Origin: Ideonella livida | GTDB taxonomy: Bacteria > Pseudomonadota > Gammaproteobacteria > Burkholderiales > Burkholderiaceae_C | Assembly (NCBI RefSeq): GCF_010499455.1 | Contig: NZ_JAAGOH010000008.1 | Span: forward strand, 93,429 to 157,428 | Direction of reading: 5' to 3' | Length of the DNA: 64,000 bases | Shown here: positions 1 through 8,194 of the stretch, in pieces | How positions within the stretch are numbered: position 1 is the first letter of the stretch | Layout of the letters: each line of letters begins with the position of its first letter | The notes under the pieces: generated by a model | The model's database searches: none | What the model saw: only the letters and a program-made list of their open reading frames with translations | Told to the model about the DNA's origin: nothing | Translations under genes and position numbers: made by a program

Positions 1-386
1 GCCTGGCGCCACTGGCCCTGCGCGATGTGACCACGCTCTCCGGCGGCGAGCGCCAACGCGTGGCGCTGGCCACGCTGCTGGCCCAGGATCCGCCACTGGC
101 CCTGCTGGACGAGCCCCTGGCCCACCTGGACCTGGCCCAGCAGCTGCGGATGCTGGACCTTCTCAAGGCCGAGGTGGACGAGCGGCAGCGGGCGGTGCTG
201 ATGTCGGTGCATGACCTCAGCCTGGCGGCCCGCGTGGCCACCCATGCGCTGCTCATCACCGCGGGTGGCCGGGTGGTGGCCGGGCCGGTGGAGCAGGTGA
301 TGACCGCCCCCCAGCTCAGCCGCGCCTTTGGCCACCCGCTGCGGCGCCATGAGGCCGAGGGCCGCACCTGGTGGTTGCCGGCTTGA
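1..386 (+). CDS. ABC transporter ATP-binding protein, C-terminal part (BtuD/FecE type)
   Basis: This is the C-terminal part of an ABC ATPase; the reading frame is open through the left edge, so the gene starts outside the window. Visible are the signature motif LSGGERQRVA, the Walker B segment LALLDEPLAHLD and the switch histidine in MSVHDLSLAARVA. The Walker A motif must lie upstream. It ends 58 bases before cobO and heads a run of cobalamin genes, and a BtuF-like binding protein lies at the far end of the cluster. A role as the ATPase of a cobalamin or corrinoid importer is therefore inferred. The BtuD/FecE/HmuV families are hard to separate by sequence, so a siderophore or haem role cannot be excluded. 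Confidence 0.85.
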   Translation, partial: LAPLALRDVTTLSGGERQRVALATLLAQDPPLALLDEPLAHLDLAQQLRMLDLLKAEVDERQRAVLMSVHDLSLAARVATHALLITAGGRVVAGPVEQVMTAPQLSRAFGHPLRRHEAEGRTWWLPA

Positions 387-444
387 GGCGGCCGCACTAC
401 CTCCCCACATTCCGCCAGCCCCACCCCGCATGCCCCACCCCGCC

Positions 445-1071
445 ATGAACCGCTCTGACACGGACACCGACACGGACACCGAAGCCCGCCACCGCGAGAA
501 GATGCAACGCCTGAAGGCGGCCGTGGATGCCCGCATCGCCCAGGCCCAGGAGGACACTGGCGTGCTGCTGGTCCTGACCGGGCCGGGCAAGGGCAAGAGC
601 AGCTCCGCCTTCGGCATGGTGGCCCGGGCCCTGGGCCACGGCATGAAGGTGGGCGTGGTGCAGTTCATCAAGGGCGCCACCCCTACTGGCGAGGAGCGCT
701 TCTTCCGCCGCTTTCCCGACGAGGTGACCTACCACGTCACCGGGGAGGGCTTCACCTGGGAGACCCAGAACCGTGCCCGCGACATCGAGCGTGCGCAGGC
801 CGGCTGGGTGCTGGCGCGCGGCCTGCTGCAGCGCGAGGACGTGCCCCTGGTGGTCTTGGACGAGCTCAACATCGTCCTGGCCCACGGCTACCTCGAGCTG
901 GACACCGTGCTGGCCGACCTGACCGCTCGCCCGCTGCACCAGCATGTGGTGGTCACTGGCCGGGGCGCACCGCCTGCCCTGGTGGAGCTGGCCCAGACCG
1001 TCTCCGACATCAAGGTGGTCAAGCACGCCTTTCGCCAGGGCATCCGCGCCCAGCCGGGGCTGGAGCTCTGA
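445..1071 (+). CDS. cobO: cob(I)yrinic acid a,c-diamide adenosyltransferase (CobO/BtuR)
   Basis: CobO transfers the 5'-deoxyadenosyl group of ATP to cob(I)yrinic acid a,c-diamide or other corrinoids. The 208-residue product has the family P-loop GPGKGKSS at residues 46-53, then the conserved VVQFIKG and VVLDELNIVL segments, and matches the usual length of about 200. The frame stays open further upstream, but ATG 445 gives the standard length; earlier starts would run back into the ABC ATPase gene. The N-terminus carries DTDTDTDTE, encoded by four copies of the hexamer GACAC(G/C) at 457-480, an acidic repeat not needed for the fold. The gene lies between the ABC ATPase and cobT. Confidence 0.95.
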   Translation: MNRSDTDTDTDTEARHREKMQRLKAAVDARIAQAQEDTGVLLVLTGPGKGKSSSAFGMVARALGHGMKVGVVQFIKGATPTGEERFFRRFPDEVTYHVTGEGFTWETQNRARDIERAQAGWVLARGLLQREDVPLVVLDELNIVLAHGYLELDTVLADLTARPLHQHVVVTGRGAPPALVELAQTVSDIKVVKHAFRQGIRAQPGLEL

Positions 1072-1115
1072 GCCCGGCCCCTCCCTTCCACCGCTGACCT
1101 GCCAAGCCCCACGCC

Positions 1116-2174
1116 ATGGACACCACCCTGCGCTTTGACATCCTCCCCCAGGACACCCCGGCCCACGACGCCTTGCGCCAGACCCTGCAAGCCCGCATCG
1201 ACGGCAAGACCAAGCCGCTGGGTGCCCTGGGCCGCCTGGAGGACCTGGCCCTGCAGCTGGGCCTGATCCAGGGTCGCCCCGACCCCGTGGCCCGCCAGGC
1301 CCGCGTCATCGTCTGCGCCGGCGACCATGGCATCGCCCATGAGGGCGTGAGCGCCTACCCCCAGGAGGTCACCTGGCAGATGGTGATGAACTTCCTGGCC
1401 GGAGGTGCCGCGGTGAACGTGCTGGCCCGCTCGGTGGGCATGGAGGTGCAGGTGGTGGATGCCGGCGTGGCCCACGACTTCGGCCGCATCGCCGGCCTGG
1501 TGCATGCCAAGGTGGCGCCCGGCACCGCCAACAGCGCGGTGCAGCCAGCCATGACGGCGGCCCAGTGCGACGCTGCGCTGGCCCGCGGCCGCGCCCTGGC
1601 CCATCAGGCGGCCGAGGCGGGGTGCCAGGTCCTGGCCCTGGGTGAGATGGGCATTGCCAACACCAGCGCCGCCAGCCTGCTGCTGCACAAGCTGGCCGGT
1701 GTGCCGCTGGAGGTGGCCACCGGCCGCGGCACCGGCGTAGATGATGCCGGCCTGGCCCGCAAGCGCGCCGTGCTGACCCGGGCCGCGGCGCGCACCGGCA
1801 CCCTTGGCGCCTTCGACGCCCTGTGCGAGTACGGTGGCCTGGAGATCGCCATGATGGCGGGCGCCATGCTCGGCGCGGCCGAACGCCGCCTGCTGGTGTT
1901 GGTCGATGGCTTCATCGCCTCCAGCGCGCTGCTGGCCGCGTACCGCCTGGCCCCGGCGGTGCGCGACTACGCCGTCTTCGCCCACCAGTCGGCCGAGGCC
2001 GGTCACGCCGCCCTGCTGCAGGCGCTGCAGGCCCGTCCGCTGCTGGCCCTGGACCTGCGCCTGGGCGAGGGCACGGGCGCCGTGCTGGCCTGGCCGCTGG
2101 TGCAGGCCGCCGCCGCCTTCCTCGACGGCATGGCCAGCTTCGCCGCCGCCGGGGTCAGCGGCCAGTCGGCTTGA
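1116..2174 (+). CDS. cobT: nicotinate-nucleotide--dimethylbenzimidazole phosphoribosyltransferase
   Basis: CobT makes alpha-ribazole 5'-phosphate from nicotinate mononucleotide and the lower-ligand base, starting nucleotide-loop assembly. The 352 residues match the family length. Recognisable are [15 protein letters not shown] near residue 31, the [14 protein letters not shown] substrate loop near 174, and the C-terminal LRLGEGTGA segment, whose glutamate at about residue 318 corresponds to the catalytic base known from the Salmonella enzyme. It starts 45 bases after cobO in the same direction. No genes for making dimethylbenzimidazole are seen nearby. Confidence 0.97.
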   Translation: MDTTLRFDILPQDTPAHDALRQTLQARIDGKTKPLGALGRLEDLALQLGLIQGRPDPVARQARVIVCAGDHGIAHEGVSAYPQEVTWQMVMNFLAGGAAVNVLARSVGMEVQVVDAGVAHDFGRIAGLVHAKVAPGTANSAVQPAMTAAQCDAALARGRALAHQAAEAGCQVLALGEMGIANTSAASLLLHKLAGVPLEVATGRGTGVDDAGLARKRAVLTRAAARTGTLGAFDALCEYGGLEIAMMAGAMLGAAERRLLVLVDGFIASSALLAAYRLAPAVRDYAVFAHQSAEAGHAALLQALQARPLLALDLRLGEGTGAVLAWPLVQAAAAFLDGMASFAAAGVSGQSA

Positions 2175-2265
2175 TGCCGGACAAGCCGACCCGGCGCGGT
2201 TGTGCCGGGGCCGGCGCGATACTCGGGGCCGCCGCCGGCGCCTCCGCCCGGACCGTCCTTCCGGC

Positions 2266-3333
2266 ATGAACTCCCCGTCGTACCTTCTGCTGCTTTCCGC
2301 CCTGTGCGTGCTGTGCGCCCTGGCCTTTGACCGCTGGTGGGGCGAGCCGCCTGCCCGCTGGCACCCCGTGGTGTGGATGGGCCGCTGGCTGGGTATGTTC
2401 AGCCCCTGGCTGCGCAGCCTGCCCGCGGGGGCGCCGGCCTTTGCGGCCGGCGCGCTGGCCTGGTGTGCCGGTGCAGCCCTGGTGCTCACCCTGGCCTGGC
2501 TGGCGCAGGACGTGCTGCACCAGCTCTGGCGCCTGGACGACCCCCTGCGTGCCGTGGGTGTGGTGCTGGGCCTGGGGCTGGGCGGGCTGCTGCTCAAACC
2601 GCTGCTGGCCTGGCGCATGCTCCGCAACGAGGTGCGAGCGGTGGACCAGGCCCTGGACCACTCCCTGGAGGAGGCGCGGGCCCAGCTCTCGCGGCTGGTC
2701 AGCCGCGACACCCGCCACCTGGACGCCACGGCGGTGCGCGAGGCCGCCATCGAGACCCTGGCCGAGAACCTCAACGATTCGGTCGTCGCGCCGCTGTTCT
2801 GGTTTGCCGTGGCCGGCCTGCCCGGTGCCGCGCTCTACCGCTTTGCCAACACCGCCGACGCCATGTGGGGCTACCGCGGCGAGTGGGAGTGGGCCGGCAA
2901 ATGGGCGGCCCGGGCCGACGACCTGCTGTCTTGGCTGCCGGCCCGCCTCACAGCCTGGCTGCTGGGCCTGGCGGCGGGCCAGCGCCATGCCTGGCGTGGC
3001 CTGCCGGGCCTGGGCGCCCAGGCCTGCCGCACCCCGTCGCCCAACGGCGGCTGGCCCATGGGCGCCATGGCCCTGCTGCTGGGCTGCCGCCTGGGCAAAC
3101 CGGGCGTGTACCTGCTCAACGAGGGCGGTCGCCCGGTCGGGGGTGCCGAGCACCTGCTGGCCCTGCTGTGGGCCGGCCGTGTGGTGGCCCTGCTGGCCCT
3201 GTTGGCCGCCGCGGTGGCGGTGCTTGCCTTTGCCGTGACCATGAGCGCCGAACTGGGCTGGGCCGCCGCCCTGACCTCCTGGGGCAGCAGCCCGCGCGCC
3301 ACCGGCGTCTGGAGCGTGCCGGTGGTGCCTTGA
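2266..3333 (+). CDS. cbiB: adenosylcobinamide-phosphate synthase (CbiB/CobD)
   Basis: This integral membrane enzyme attaches (R)-1-amino-2-propanol O-phosphate to adenosylcobyric acid. The 355-residue product has several hydrophobic segments. It shows the family signatures FDRWWGEPPARWHPVVWMG near the N-terminus and ETLAENLNDSVVAPLFW plus YRFANTADAMWGYRGEW in the middle. The start ATG 2266 precedes the first membrane segment; longer frames upstream only overlap cobT. The name is confusing across species: CobD in Pseudomonas denitrificans, CbiB in Salmonella. It sits just before the decarboxylase that supplies its substrate. Confidence 0.95.
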   Translation: MNSPSYLLLLSALCVLCALAFDRWWGEPPARWHPVVWMGRWLGMFSPWLRSLPAGAPAFAAGALAWCAGAALVLTLAWLAQDVLHQLWRLDDPLRAVGVVLGLGLGGLLLKPLLAWRMLRNEVRAVDQALDHSLEEARAQLSRLVSRDTRHLDATAVREAAIETLAENLNDSVVAPLFWFAVAGLPGAALYRFANTADAMWGYRGEWEWAGKWAARADDLLSWLPARLTAWLLGLAAGQRHAWRGLPGLGAQACRTPSPNGGWPMGAMALLLGCRLGKPGVYLLNEGGRPVGGAEHLLALLWAGRVVALLALLAAAVAVLAFAVTMSAELGWAAALTSWGSSPRATGVWSVPVVP

Positions 3334-3423
3334 GCCGGTGCCCACAGCCCCGCTGATCCTCTTCTTCCGATCCTTCCGCCCCGACCCGTCTGCATCTTGT
3401 TCCGCCTGCCCCTCAAGTCCCTG

Positions 3424-4554
3424 ATGTCCCGGCCGCCGGCTGCCGTCGCGGCCGAGCTGCTGCCCGGTGAGTTGCCCGTGCACGGCGGCCCCGATGTCCT
3501 GGGCGTGCCCCGGGTGGATTTCTCCACCAATGCCAACCCGCTGCCGCCCCCGGCGGCCGTGCTGCAGGCCCTGGCCGGCGCCGACCGCTGCCGCTATCCC
3601 GAGCCCGGCTACCACCGCCTGCGCGAGCACCTGGCGGCCCTCACCGGCTGCCAGCCGTCGCAGGTGCTGCCCAGCGCGGGCAGCGCCGAGGCCATCCGGC
3701 GCCTGAGCCTGTTGGCCCAGCTGCAGGGCCGCCGGCAGGTGTGGCTGCCCGAGCCCGGCTATGCCGACTACCGTGCCGCCGCCCAGGCCCTGGGCTTGCT
3801 GGTGCGGGGCTGGACCACCCCCGACGAGCTGCTGCAGGGCCTGTGGGACGAGCCGGCGGCCTGTCTGGTCTGGATCACCGAGCCGCACAACCCCAGCGGC
3901 GGCAGCCTGCCCGCGTCGTTCTGGGCCGAGCTGGGCGACCTGCTGGCCCGGCGCGACCACTGGCTGGCGCTGGACCGGGCCTACGAACCGCTGCGCCTGC
4001 GCGGCGCGTGCGGCCTGCCGGCGGCGCTGGCCGCACGCGCCTGGCAGCTCTGGTCGCCCAACAAGGCGCTGGGCCAATGCGGTGTGCGGGCCGGCTGGCT
4101 GCAGGCACCCGCCGGCGAGGCCCTGCTGGCGCGCGCCGCCGGGGCCCTGGCGCCCAGCTGGGTGCTCTCGGCCGAAGGGGTGGCCCTGCTGCAAGTCTTC
4201 CATGACGCCGCGGTGCAGGACTGGCTGGACAGCGCACGCCACACCCTGCGGCGCTGGCAGGCTGACCAGCACGCCCGGCTGGGCGCGCTGGGCTGGCACT
4301 GGCAGCCGGGCAGCGTGACCCCGTTTGCCCTGGCCCGTCCACCGCTGCCGGCGCACCGCCTGGGCGCCGTGCTGGCCGGCCTGCGGGCCCAGGGCCTCAA
4401 ATTGCGGGACGCCACCTCCATGGGCCTGCCCGGTTGGGTCAGGCTCTCGGCCCAGTCGCCGGCGGCGGTGGACGAGCTGGTGCGGGCCTGGCCGGGCCTG
4501 GCCGGCGAGTCCGACGCCGCGGCCGGCCCGGCCCCGCAGCCCACCACCTTCTGA
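3424..4554 (+). CDS. cobC: L-threonine-O-3-phosphate decarboxylase (PLP enzyme)
   Basis: This fold-type I PLP enzyme (CobC in P. denitrificans, CobD in Salmonella) decarboxylates threonine phosphate to (R)-1-amino-2-propanol O-phosphate, the aminopropanol linker used by CbiB. The 376 residues show FSTNANPL near residue 33, YPEPGYHRLR at 58, EPHNPSGG at 153 (NPxNPTG-type loop) and the cofactor lysine in SPNKALGQ at about residue 214, followed by VRAGW. ATG 3424 is preferred over a TTG nine codons earlier. The C-terminal tail is alanine- and proline-rich. It forms a tight run with cbiB and cobS. Confidence 0.92.
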   Translation: MSRPPAAVAAELLPGELPVHGGPDVLGVPRVDFSTNANPLPPPAAVLQALAGADRCRYPEPGYHRLREHLAALTGCQPSQVLPSAGSAEAIRRLSLLAQLQGRRQVWLPEPGYADYRAAAQALGLLVRGWTTPDELLQGLWDEPAACLVWITEPHNPSGGSLPASFWAELGDLLARRDHWLALDRAYEPLRLRGACGLPAALAARAWQLWSPNKALGQCGVRAGWLQAPAGEALLARAAGALAPSWVLSAEGVALLQVFHDAAVQDWLDSARHTLRRWQADQHARLGALGWHWQPGSVTPFALARPPLPAHRLGAVLAGLRAQGLKLRDATSMGLPGWVRLSAQSPAAVDELVRAWPGLAGESDAAAGPAPQPTTF

Positions 4555-4581
4555 CCCTTTGCGCTGTAGCCACCCTCCGTC

Positions 4582-5472
4582 ATGACCTCACCCGACACCG
4601 GCGGCGCCGCCCTGCAGGAACTTCGCCGCCTGCTCATAGCCGTGCAGTTCCTCACCCGCCTGCAAGTGCCGGCCTGGGTGGGCTGGAGCCCGGCGCAGGC
4701 CCGAGCCAGCCTGCGCTACCTGCCGCTGGTGGGCCTGGGCATCGGCACCGTGGCCGCCGGCGTGGTGCTGGTGGCCCTGCACTGGTGGAGCCTGCCCGTC
4801 GCGGTCGGCCTGAGCTTGGTGGTGACCATGCTGCTCACCGGTGCCCTGCACGAGGACGGCCTGGCCGACTGCTGCGACGCCCTGGGGGGCGGCGGACGCG
4901 ACCGCGAAAAGGTGCTGAGCATCCTCAAGGACCCCCGTGTGGGCAGTTTTGGCGCCGTGGGCCTGATCCTGGTGCTGGGCCTGAAGACCGCGCTCTGGCT
5001 GGACCTGCTGGATCAGGTGGGCAGCCTCCACGCTTTTGCCGGTGACGGTGACGGTCCCACGCTGACCGTGCCCCAGGCGGTGGTGGCTGGCGGCATGCTG
5101 GCGGTGCTGCTCAGCGGCATGGCCAGCCACGCCCTGAGCCGGCTGTCCCTGTTGGTGGTCATGGCCCGCCTGGACTACGCCCGTCCCCCGGGCAGCGGTG
5201 GGCGCAGCGAAGGCCTGGCCCAGCGGCCGGGCGCCATGGAGCTGGCTGTGGCGGGCCTGGTCGCCCTGGCGCCCCTGGCTGCCCTGGGCACTCAGGGCTG
5301 GCCGTTGGAGAACCTGCTGGGGGCCGCGCTGGCGCCCCTGTCCATTGGGGGCATGGCCATGACCCTGATGCGCCAGCGCCTGGGCGGCTGGGTGGGTGAC
5401 GGGCTGGGCGCCACCCAACAGCTGGCCGAAGTGGCGGTGCTGCTGTCGCTGTGTGCTGTGCGCAATGTCTGA
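4582..5472 (+). CDS. cobS: adenosylcobinamide-GDP ribazoletransferase (cobalamin synthase)
   Basis: CobS is a multi-pass inner-membrane enzyme that joins adenosylcobinamide-GDP with alpha-ribazole or its phosphate, completing the nucleotide loop. The 296-residue sequence has the family signatures AVQFLTRLQVP near residue 20, HEDGLADCCDALGGG near 91 (acidic metal-binding cluster) and KDPRVGSFGAVGL near 114. An acidic GDGDGP loop around residue 155 looks like a lineage insertion. The last eight bases overlap the start of the phosphatase gene, so translation is probably coupled. Confidence 0.95.
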   Translation: MTSPDTGGAALQELRRLLIAVQFLTRLQVPAWVGWSPAQARASLRYLPLVGLGIGTVAAGVVLVALHWWSLPVAVGLSLVVTMLLTGALHEDGLADCCDALGGGGRDREKVLSILKDPRVGSFGAVGLILVLGLKTALWLDLLDQVGSLHAFAGDGDGPTLTVPQAVVAGGMLAVLLSGMASHALSRLSLLVVMARLDYARPPGSGGRSEGLAQRPGAMELAVAGLVALAPLAALGTQGWPLENLLGAALAPLSIGGMAMTLMRQRLGGWVGDGLGATQQLAEVAVLLSLCAVRNV

Positions 5473-6100
5473 GCCCGAAGCCGGACTGGACCTGCTGCTG
5501 CTGCGGCACCCGCCGGTGGCCCTGCCGCCCGGCCATTGCTATGGCTGGCTGGATGTGCCGCTGGCCCCGCCTGCCACCCAGACGCTGGTCGCCGCCGTGG
5601 CCCGGGTGCAGGCCCGACTGCAGGCCTGGGGGCTGCGGCCGGCCTGCGTGGTGAGCAGCCCCTCCAGCCGTTGCCTGGACCTGGCCCGGGCCTTGGCGGC
5701 CACCCCGGAATGCGCCGGATCCGGCCCTGCGCTGGCGGTGCGGGTGGATGCACGCTGGCGCGAGCTGCACTTTGGCCGCTGGGAGGGGCGGCGCTGGGAC
5801 GACATCCCGCGCCACGAGAGCGACCCCTGGGCCGAGGACGTGCACCACCGCGCCCCGCCCGAAGGCGAGACACGAGCGGCGCTGCTGGCCCGGGTGCAGG
5901 ACGCGCTGCAGGCACTGCGCCGTCAGCCCGGCCCCTGCCTGGTGGTGGCCCATGCCGGGCCGCTGCGCGCGGTGCTGGCGCAGGCCCTGGGCCAGCCGCC
6001 CGGGCAGGTGCCCGACATGCCGCTGGACTGCGCCCATCTCAGCTGGCTGCGCTGGCCCGCCCACGCTGCACATCCCCAAGCGCTGCAGCTCAACCAGTGA
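5465..6100 (+). CDS. alpha-ribazole phosphatase, histidine phosphatase family
   Basis: This is a branch-2-like phosphoglycerate mutase-fold phosphatase of 211 residues, probably removing the phosphate from alpha-ribazole phosphate or cobalamin phosphate (Salmonella CobC function). The nucleophile motif reads LLLRHPPV, with proline where the textbook motif has glycine; I recall such RHP forms in betaproteobacterial B12 clusters. Other family elements are SSPSSRCLDLARAL, ELHFGRWEG and the second histidine in VVAHAGPLRAVL. It overlaps cobS by eight bases and is the last gene before the riboswitch. To avoid a clash with the decarboxylase I give no symbol. Confidence 0.85.
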   Translation: MSEPEAGLDLLLLRHPPVALPPGHCYGWLDVPLAPPATQTLVAAVARVQARLQAWGLRPACVVSSPSSRCLDLARALAATPECAGSGPALAVRVDARWRELHFGRWEGRRWDDIPRHESDPWAEDVHHRAPPEGETRAALLARVQDALQALRRQPGPCLVVAHAGPLRAVLAQALGQPPGQVPDMPLDCAHLSWLRWPAHAAHPQALQLNQ

Positions 6101-6216
6101 GCGGCGACTGGGCGCGCCTGCCGGGCGCCGTCCTGCCACGAGGCCATGGCGCCAAGGGAGCGACCGCCCGGCCCCATGCCATTTGCCGCCCCGGCACCCC
6201 TCCGTTACACTGCGCC

Positions 6217-6460
6217 CCGCTTCAGGTGCCCCAGGGTGGACGGTCGATGACCGGACGCGCCGGGGTGAAACGGGAAGCCGGTGAAAACCCGGCGCTGCCC
6301 CCGCAACGGTAAGCGAGAGAACTGGAACGCATCAGCGCGGTCGGCCCCTTGGCCGCCAGCCCCAGCCACTGTGCCCCACGGCATGGGAAGGTGGATGCGA
6401 TCCGGCCGGTGGACCCTCCAGTCCGCCGCCCCTCGCCGAGCCCGGAGACCGGCCTGCAAG
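6217..6460 (+). promoter_or_regulatory. Cobalamin (B12) riboswitch
   Basis: The + strand carries the conserved elements of the adenosylcobalamin aptamer in order: GCCGGTGAAAACCCGGCGC and GCCCCCGCAACGGTAA (about 6277-6313), GCCACTGTGCC with CATGGGAAGG (about 6365-6391), and the 3' B12 box AGCCCGGAGACCGGCC at 6439-6454. The limits are approximate. It lies upstream of the CbiM-like permease and cobM operon, so it should reduce expression of cobalt uptake and corrin-ring synthesis when cobalamin is plentiful. Confidence 0.95.
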
Positions 6461-6737
6461 CGCACAGCTGCAGGCCGTTGCGGAGGGCGACGGGATGCGC
6501 GACAGAGCCGTTCGTCCTTTCCGTCTCGACCCTGCCCGGCAGGCGCCCCCGTGGCCGCCTGGGCGTGGTGCCTGCCGCCGACTGCCGGTGGCCGTGCGCC
6601 GTGCCGACCGTGCCGGGCTGTCCGGCACAGGGGCGCGGCCCTGCTGCCCATCCTCTCTCCCGCCTCGGGGTCTGCGTCCTTCGGTTCCACCGTTTCCACG
6701 CCATGCGCCCGGTGGGGGCGCCCTCCAGGAGAGAGCC
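6461..6737 (+). promoter_or_regulatory. Leader between riboswitch aptamer and first gene
   Basis: About 277 bases separate the aptamer from the first start codon, with no convincing gene. A perfect 7-bp stem with a 5-base loop (GTGCCGG / CCGGCAC) lies at 6610-6628 and could belong to the expression platform. No T-run follows it, so classical intrinsic termination is not obvious. A purine-rich AGGAGAG ribosome-binding site at about 6727-6733 precedes the ATG at 6738. Confidence 0.5.
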
Positions 6738-7394
6738 ATGCACATCGAACCCGGCCTGTTGGCCCAGACCAAGCTCATTGCCGCCAACACCGCCGCCCTG
6801 GCCGTGCTGGCCAGCCAGGCCCCGGCGCTTGCGCGCCGCCCCGCACTGTGGCTGCGCACCGGCCTGGCCGCCCTGTTCTTCACCCTGTTCATGCAGGCGT
6901 TCCACCTGCCGGTGGGCCCGTCGGAGCTGCACTTCATCGGCGCCATGCCCATCTACCTGCTGCTGGGCTTCCTGCCCACGCTGTTCGGCTTTGCGCTGGG
7001 CCTGGGGCTGCAGGGGCTGCTGTTCGAGCCGCAGGATCTGGTACATCTGGGCGTCAATGCCCTGTCGCTGATGGTGCCGCTGACCGTGCTGCACCAGACC
7101 TTGGGCCGGCGCCTGAACACGGCCGCCCTGAGCGCCGCGCAGATCCTCAAGCTCGACGGCGTGTACTACGCCGGCGTCACGCTGATGGTGGGCTTCTGGC
7201 TGACGCAGTCGGCCGACGCCTTCGCCCTGGCCGACTGGGCGCGCTTTGCGGCCTCGTACCTGGCGGTGGTGGCGCTGGAGCCATTGTTCACGCTGTGCCT
7301 GGTACGCGGGGTGCGCGGGGTGCGCGGTCAGGCGCTGCTGCCCGCCTGGGCCGGCGTGTGCCTGGATGAACGCCTGACCGGCGCCCGCGCCTGA
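6738..7394 (+). CDS. CbiM-family energy-coupling factor permease, probable cobalt uptake
   Basis: The 218-residue membrane protein begins MHIEPG, the variant of the CbiM N-terminus MHIPDG whose backbone and histidine bind the metal in ECF-type cobalt transporters. About six hydrophobic segments follow, including ALFFTLFMQAF and MPIYLLLGFLPTLFGFALG. It is the first gene under the riboswitch, which supports cobalt supply for CbiX. No CbiN, CbiQ or CbiO partner lies next to it, so it either works alone or with subunits elsewhere. The C-terminal end contains a triple repeat of GVR encoded by direct repeats near 7304-7330. The start follows a clear AGGAGAG site. Confidence 0.8.
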   Translation: MHIEPGLLAQTKLIAANTAALAVLASQAPALARRPALWLRTGLAALFFTLFMQAFHLPVGPSELHFIGAMPIYLLLGFLPTLFGFALGLGLQGLLFEPQDLVHLGVNALSLMVPLTVLHQTLGRRLNTAALSAAQILKLDGVYYAGVTLMVGFWLTQSADAFALADWARFAASYLAVVALEPLFTLCLVRGVRGVRGQALLPAWAGVCLDERLTGARA

Positions 7395-7402
7395 GGCCGG
7401 CC

Positions 7403-8194
7403 ATGGAGGCTCTCCCCACGGGCACCGTCTGGTTTGTCGGCGCTGGCCCGGGCGACCCGGAGCTGATCACCGTCAAGGGGCGCTTGCTCATCGAGCGCGC
7501 CGGGGCCATCCTGTTTGCCGGCTCGCTGGTGAACGAGGCCATCACCCGCTGGGCGCCGCCCGGCTGCGTGGTGGCCGACAGCAAGGACATGGCCCTGCCC
7601 GAGATGACCGCCTGGCTCGTCGCCCAGGCCCGGCAGCATGCCGTGGTGGTGCGCTTGCAGACCGGCGACCCGGCGCTCTACGGCTCGCTCATCGAGCTGG
7701 TGCAGCCGCTGGACGCCGCCGGCGTGCCGGTGCAGGTGGTGCCGGGGGTGTCCTCGGCCATGGCGTCGGCCGCGGCGGCGGTGGAAAGCTTCACGCTGCC
7801 CGAGGTCACGCAAAGCGTCATCTTCACCCGAGTGGAAGGACGTACCCCGATGCCGCCAGGCGAAGACCTGGCCGCCCTGGCCGCGCACCGCACCACCCTG
7901 TGTGTGTTCCTCTCCATCACGCTGCTGCACAAGGTCGAGGCCGGCCTGCGTGCCGCGGGTTGGGCGGAGGACGCGCCCCTCGTTGTCGTCCACAAGGCCA
8001 GCTGGCCAGGGGAAGAGCGCATCGTGCGCGGCACCCTGGCCACCATCAAGCAGCGCTGTCGCGAGGCCGGCATCGTCAGCCAGGCCATGGTCATCGCCAG
8101 CCCCACGCTGGGCGCGCGCCACTGGCCCGAACTCATCAAGTCCAAGCTCTACGACCCGAGCTTCACCCACCGTTTCCGAAAGGCCAGCGCATGA
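7403..8194 (+). CDS. cobM: precorrin-4 / cobalt-precorrin-4 C11-methyltransferase
   Basis: CobM (CbiF in the early-cobalt route) methylates C11 of the corrin precursor with SAM. The 263-residue protein has the tetrapyrrole methylase signature VWFVGAGPGDPELITVKG near the N-terminus, followed by LLIERAGAILFAGSLV, the second glycine-rich loop RLQTGDPALYGS near residue 90 and VVPGVSSAMA. The C-terminal LYDPSFTHRFRKA ending is typical of the family. It starts eight bases after the permease gene and its stop overlaps the start of cbiX. Confidence 0.95.
   Translation: MEALPTGTVWFVGAGPGDPELITVKGRLLIERAGAILFAGSLVNEAITRWAPPGCVVADSKDMALPEMTAWLVAQARQHAVVVRLQTGDPALYGSLIELVQPLDAAGVPVQVVPGVSSAMASAAAAVESFTLPEVTQSVIFTRVEGRTPMPPGEDLAALAAHRTTLCVFLSITLLHKVEAGLRAAGWAEDAPLVVVHKASWPGEERIVRGTLATIKQRCREAGIVSQAMVIASPTLGARHWPELIKSKLYDPSFTHRFRKASA

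Noticed and set aside
457..480. Four GACAC(G/C) hexamers in cobO as a possible phase-variable repeat
   Set aside because: A change by whole hexamers keeps the frame and only lengthens an acidic N-terminal tail, so there is no reason to expect switching.
888..4356. Long leftward open frames opposite cobT, cbiB and the decarboxylase gene (628 and 733 codons)
   Set aside because: Repetitive Gly/Ala/Gln/His-rich composition, no domain, and fully antisense to recognised cobalamin enzymes.
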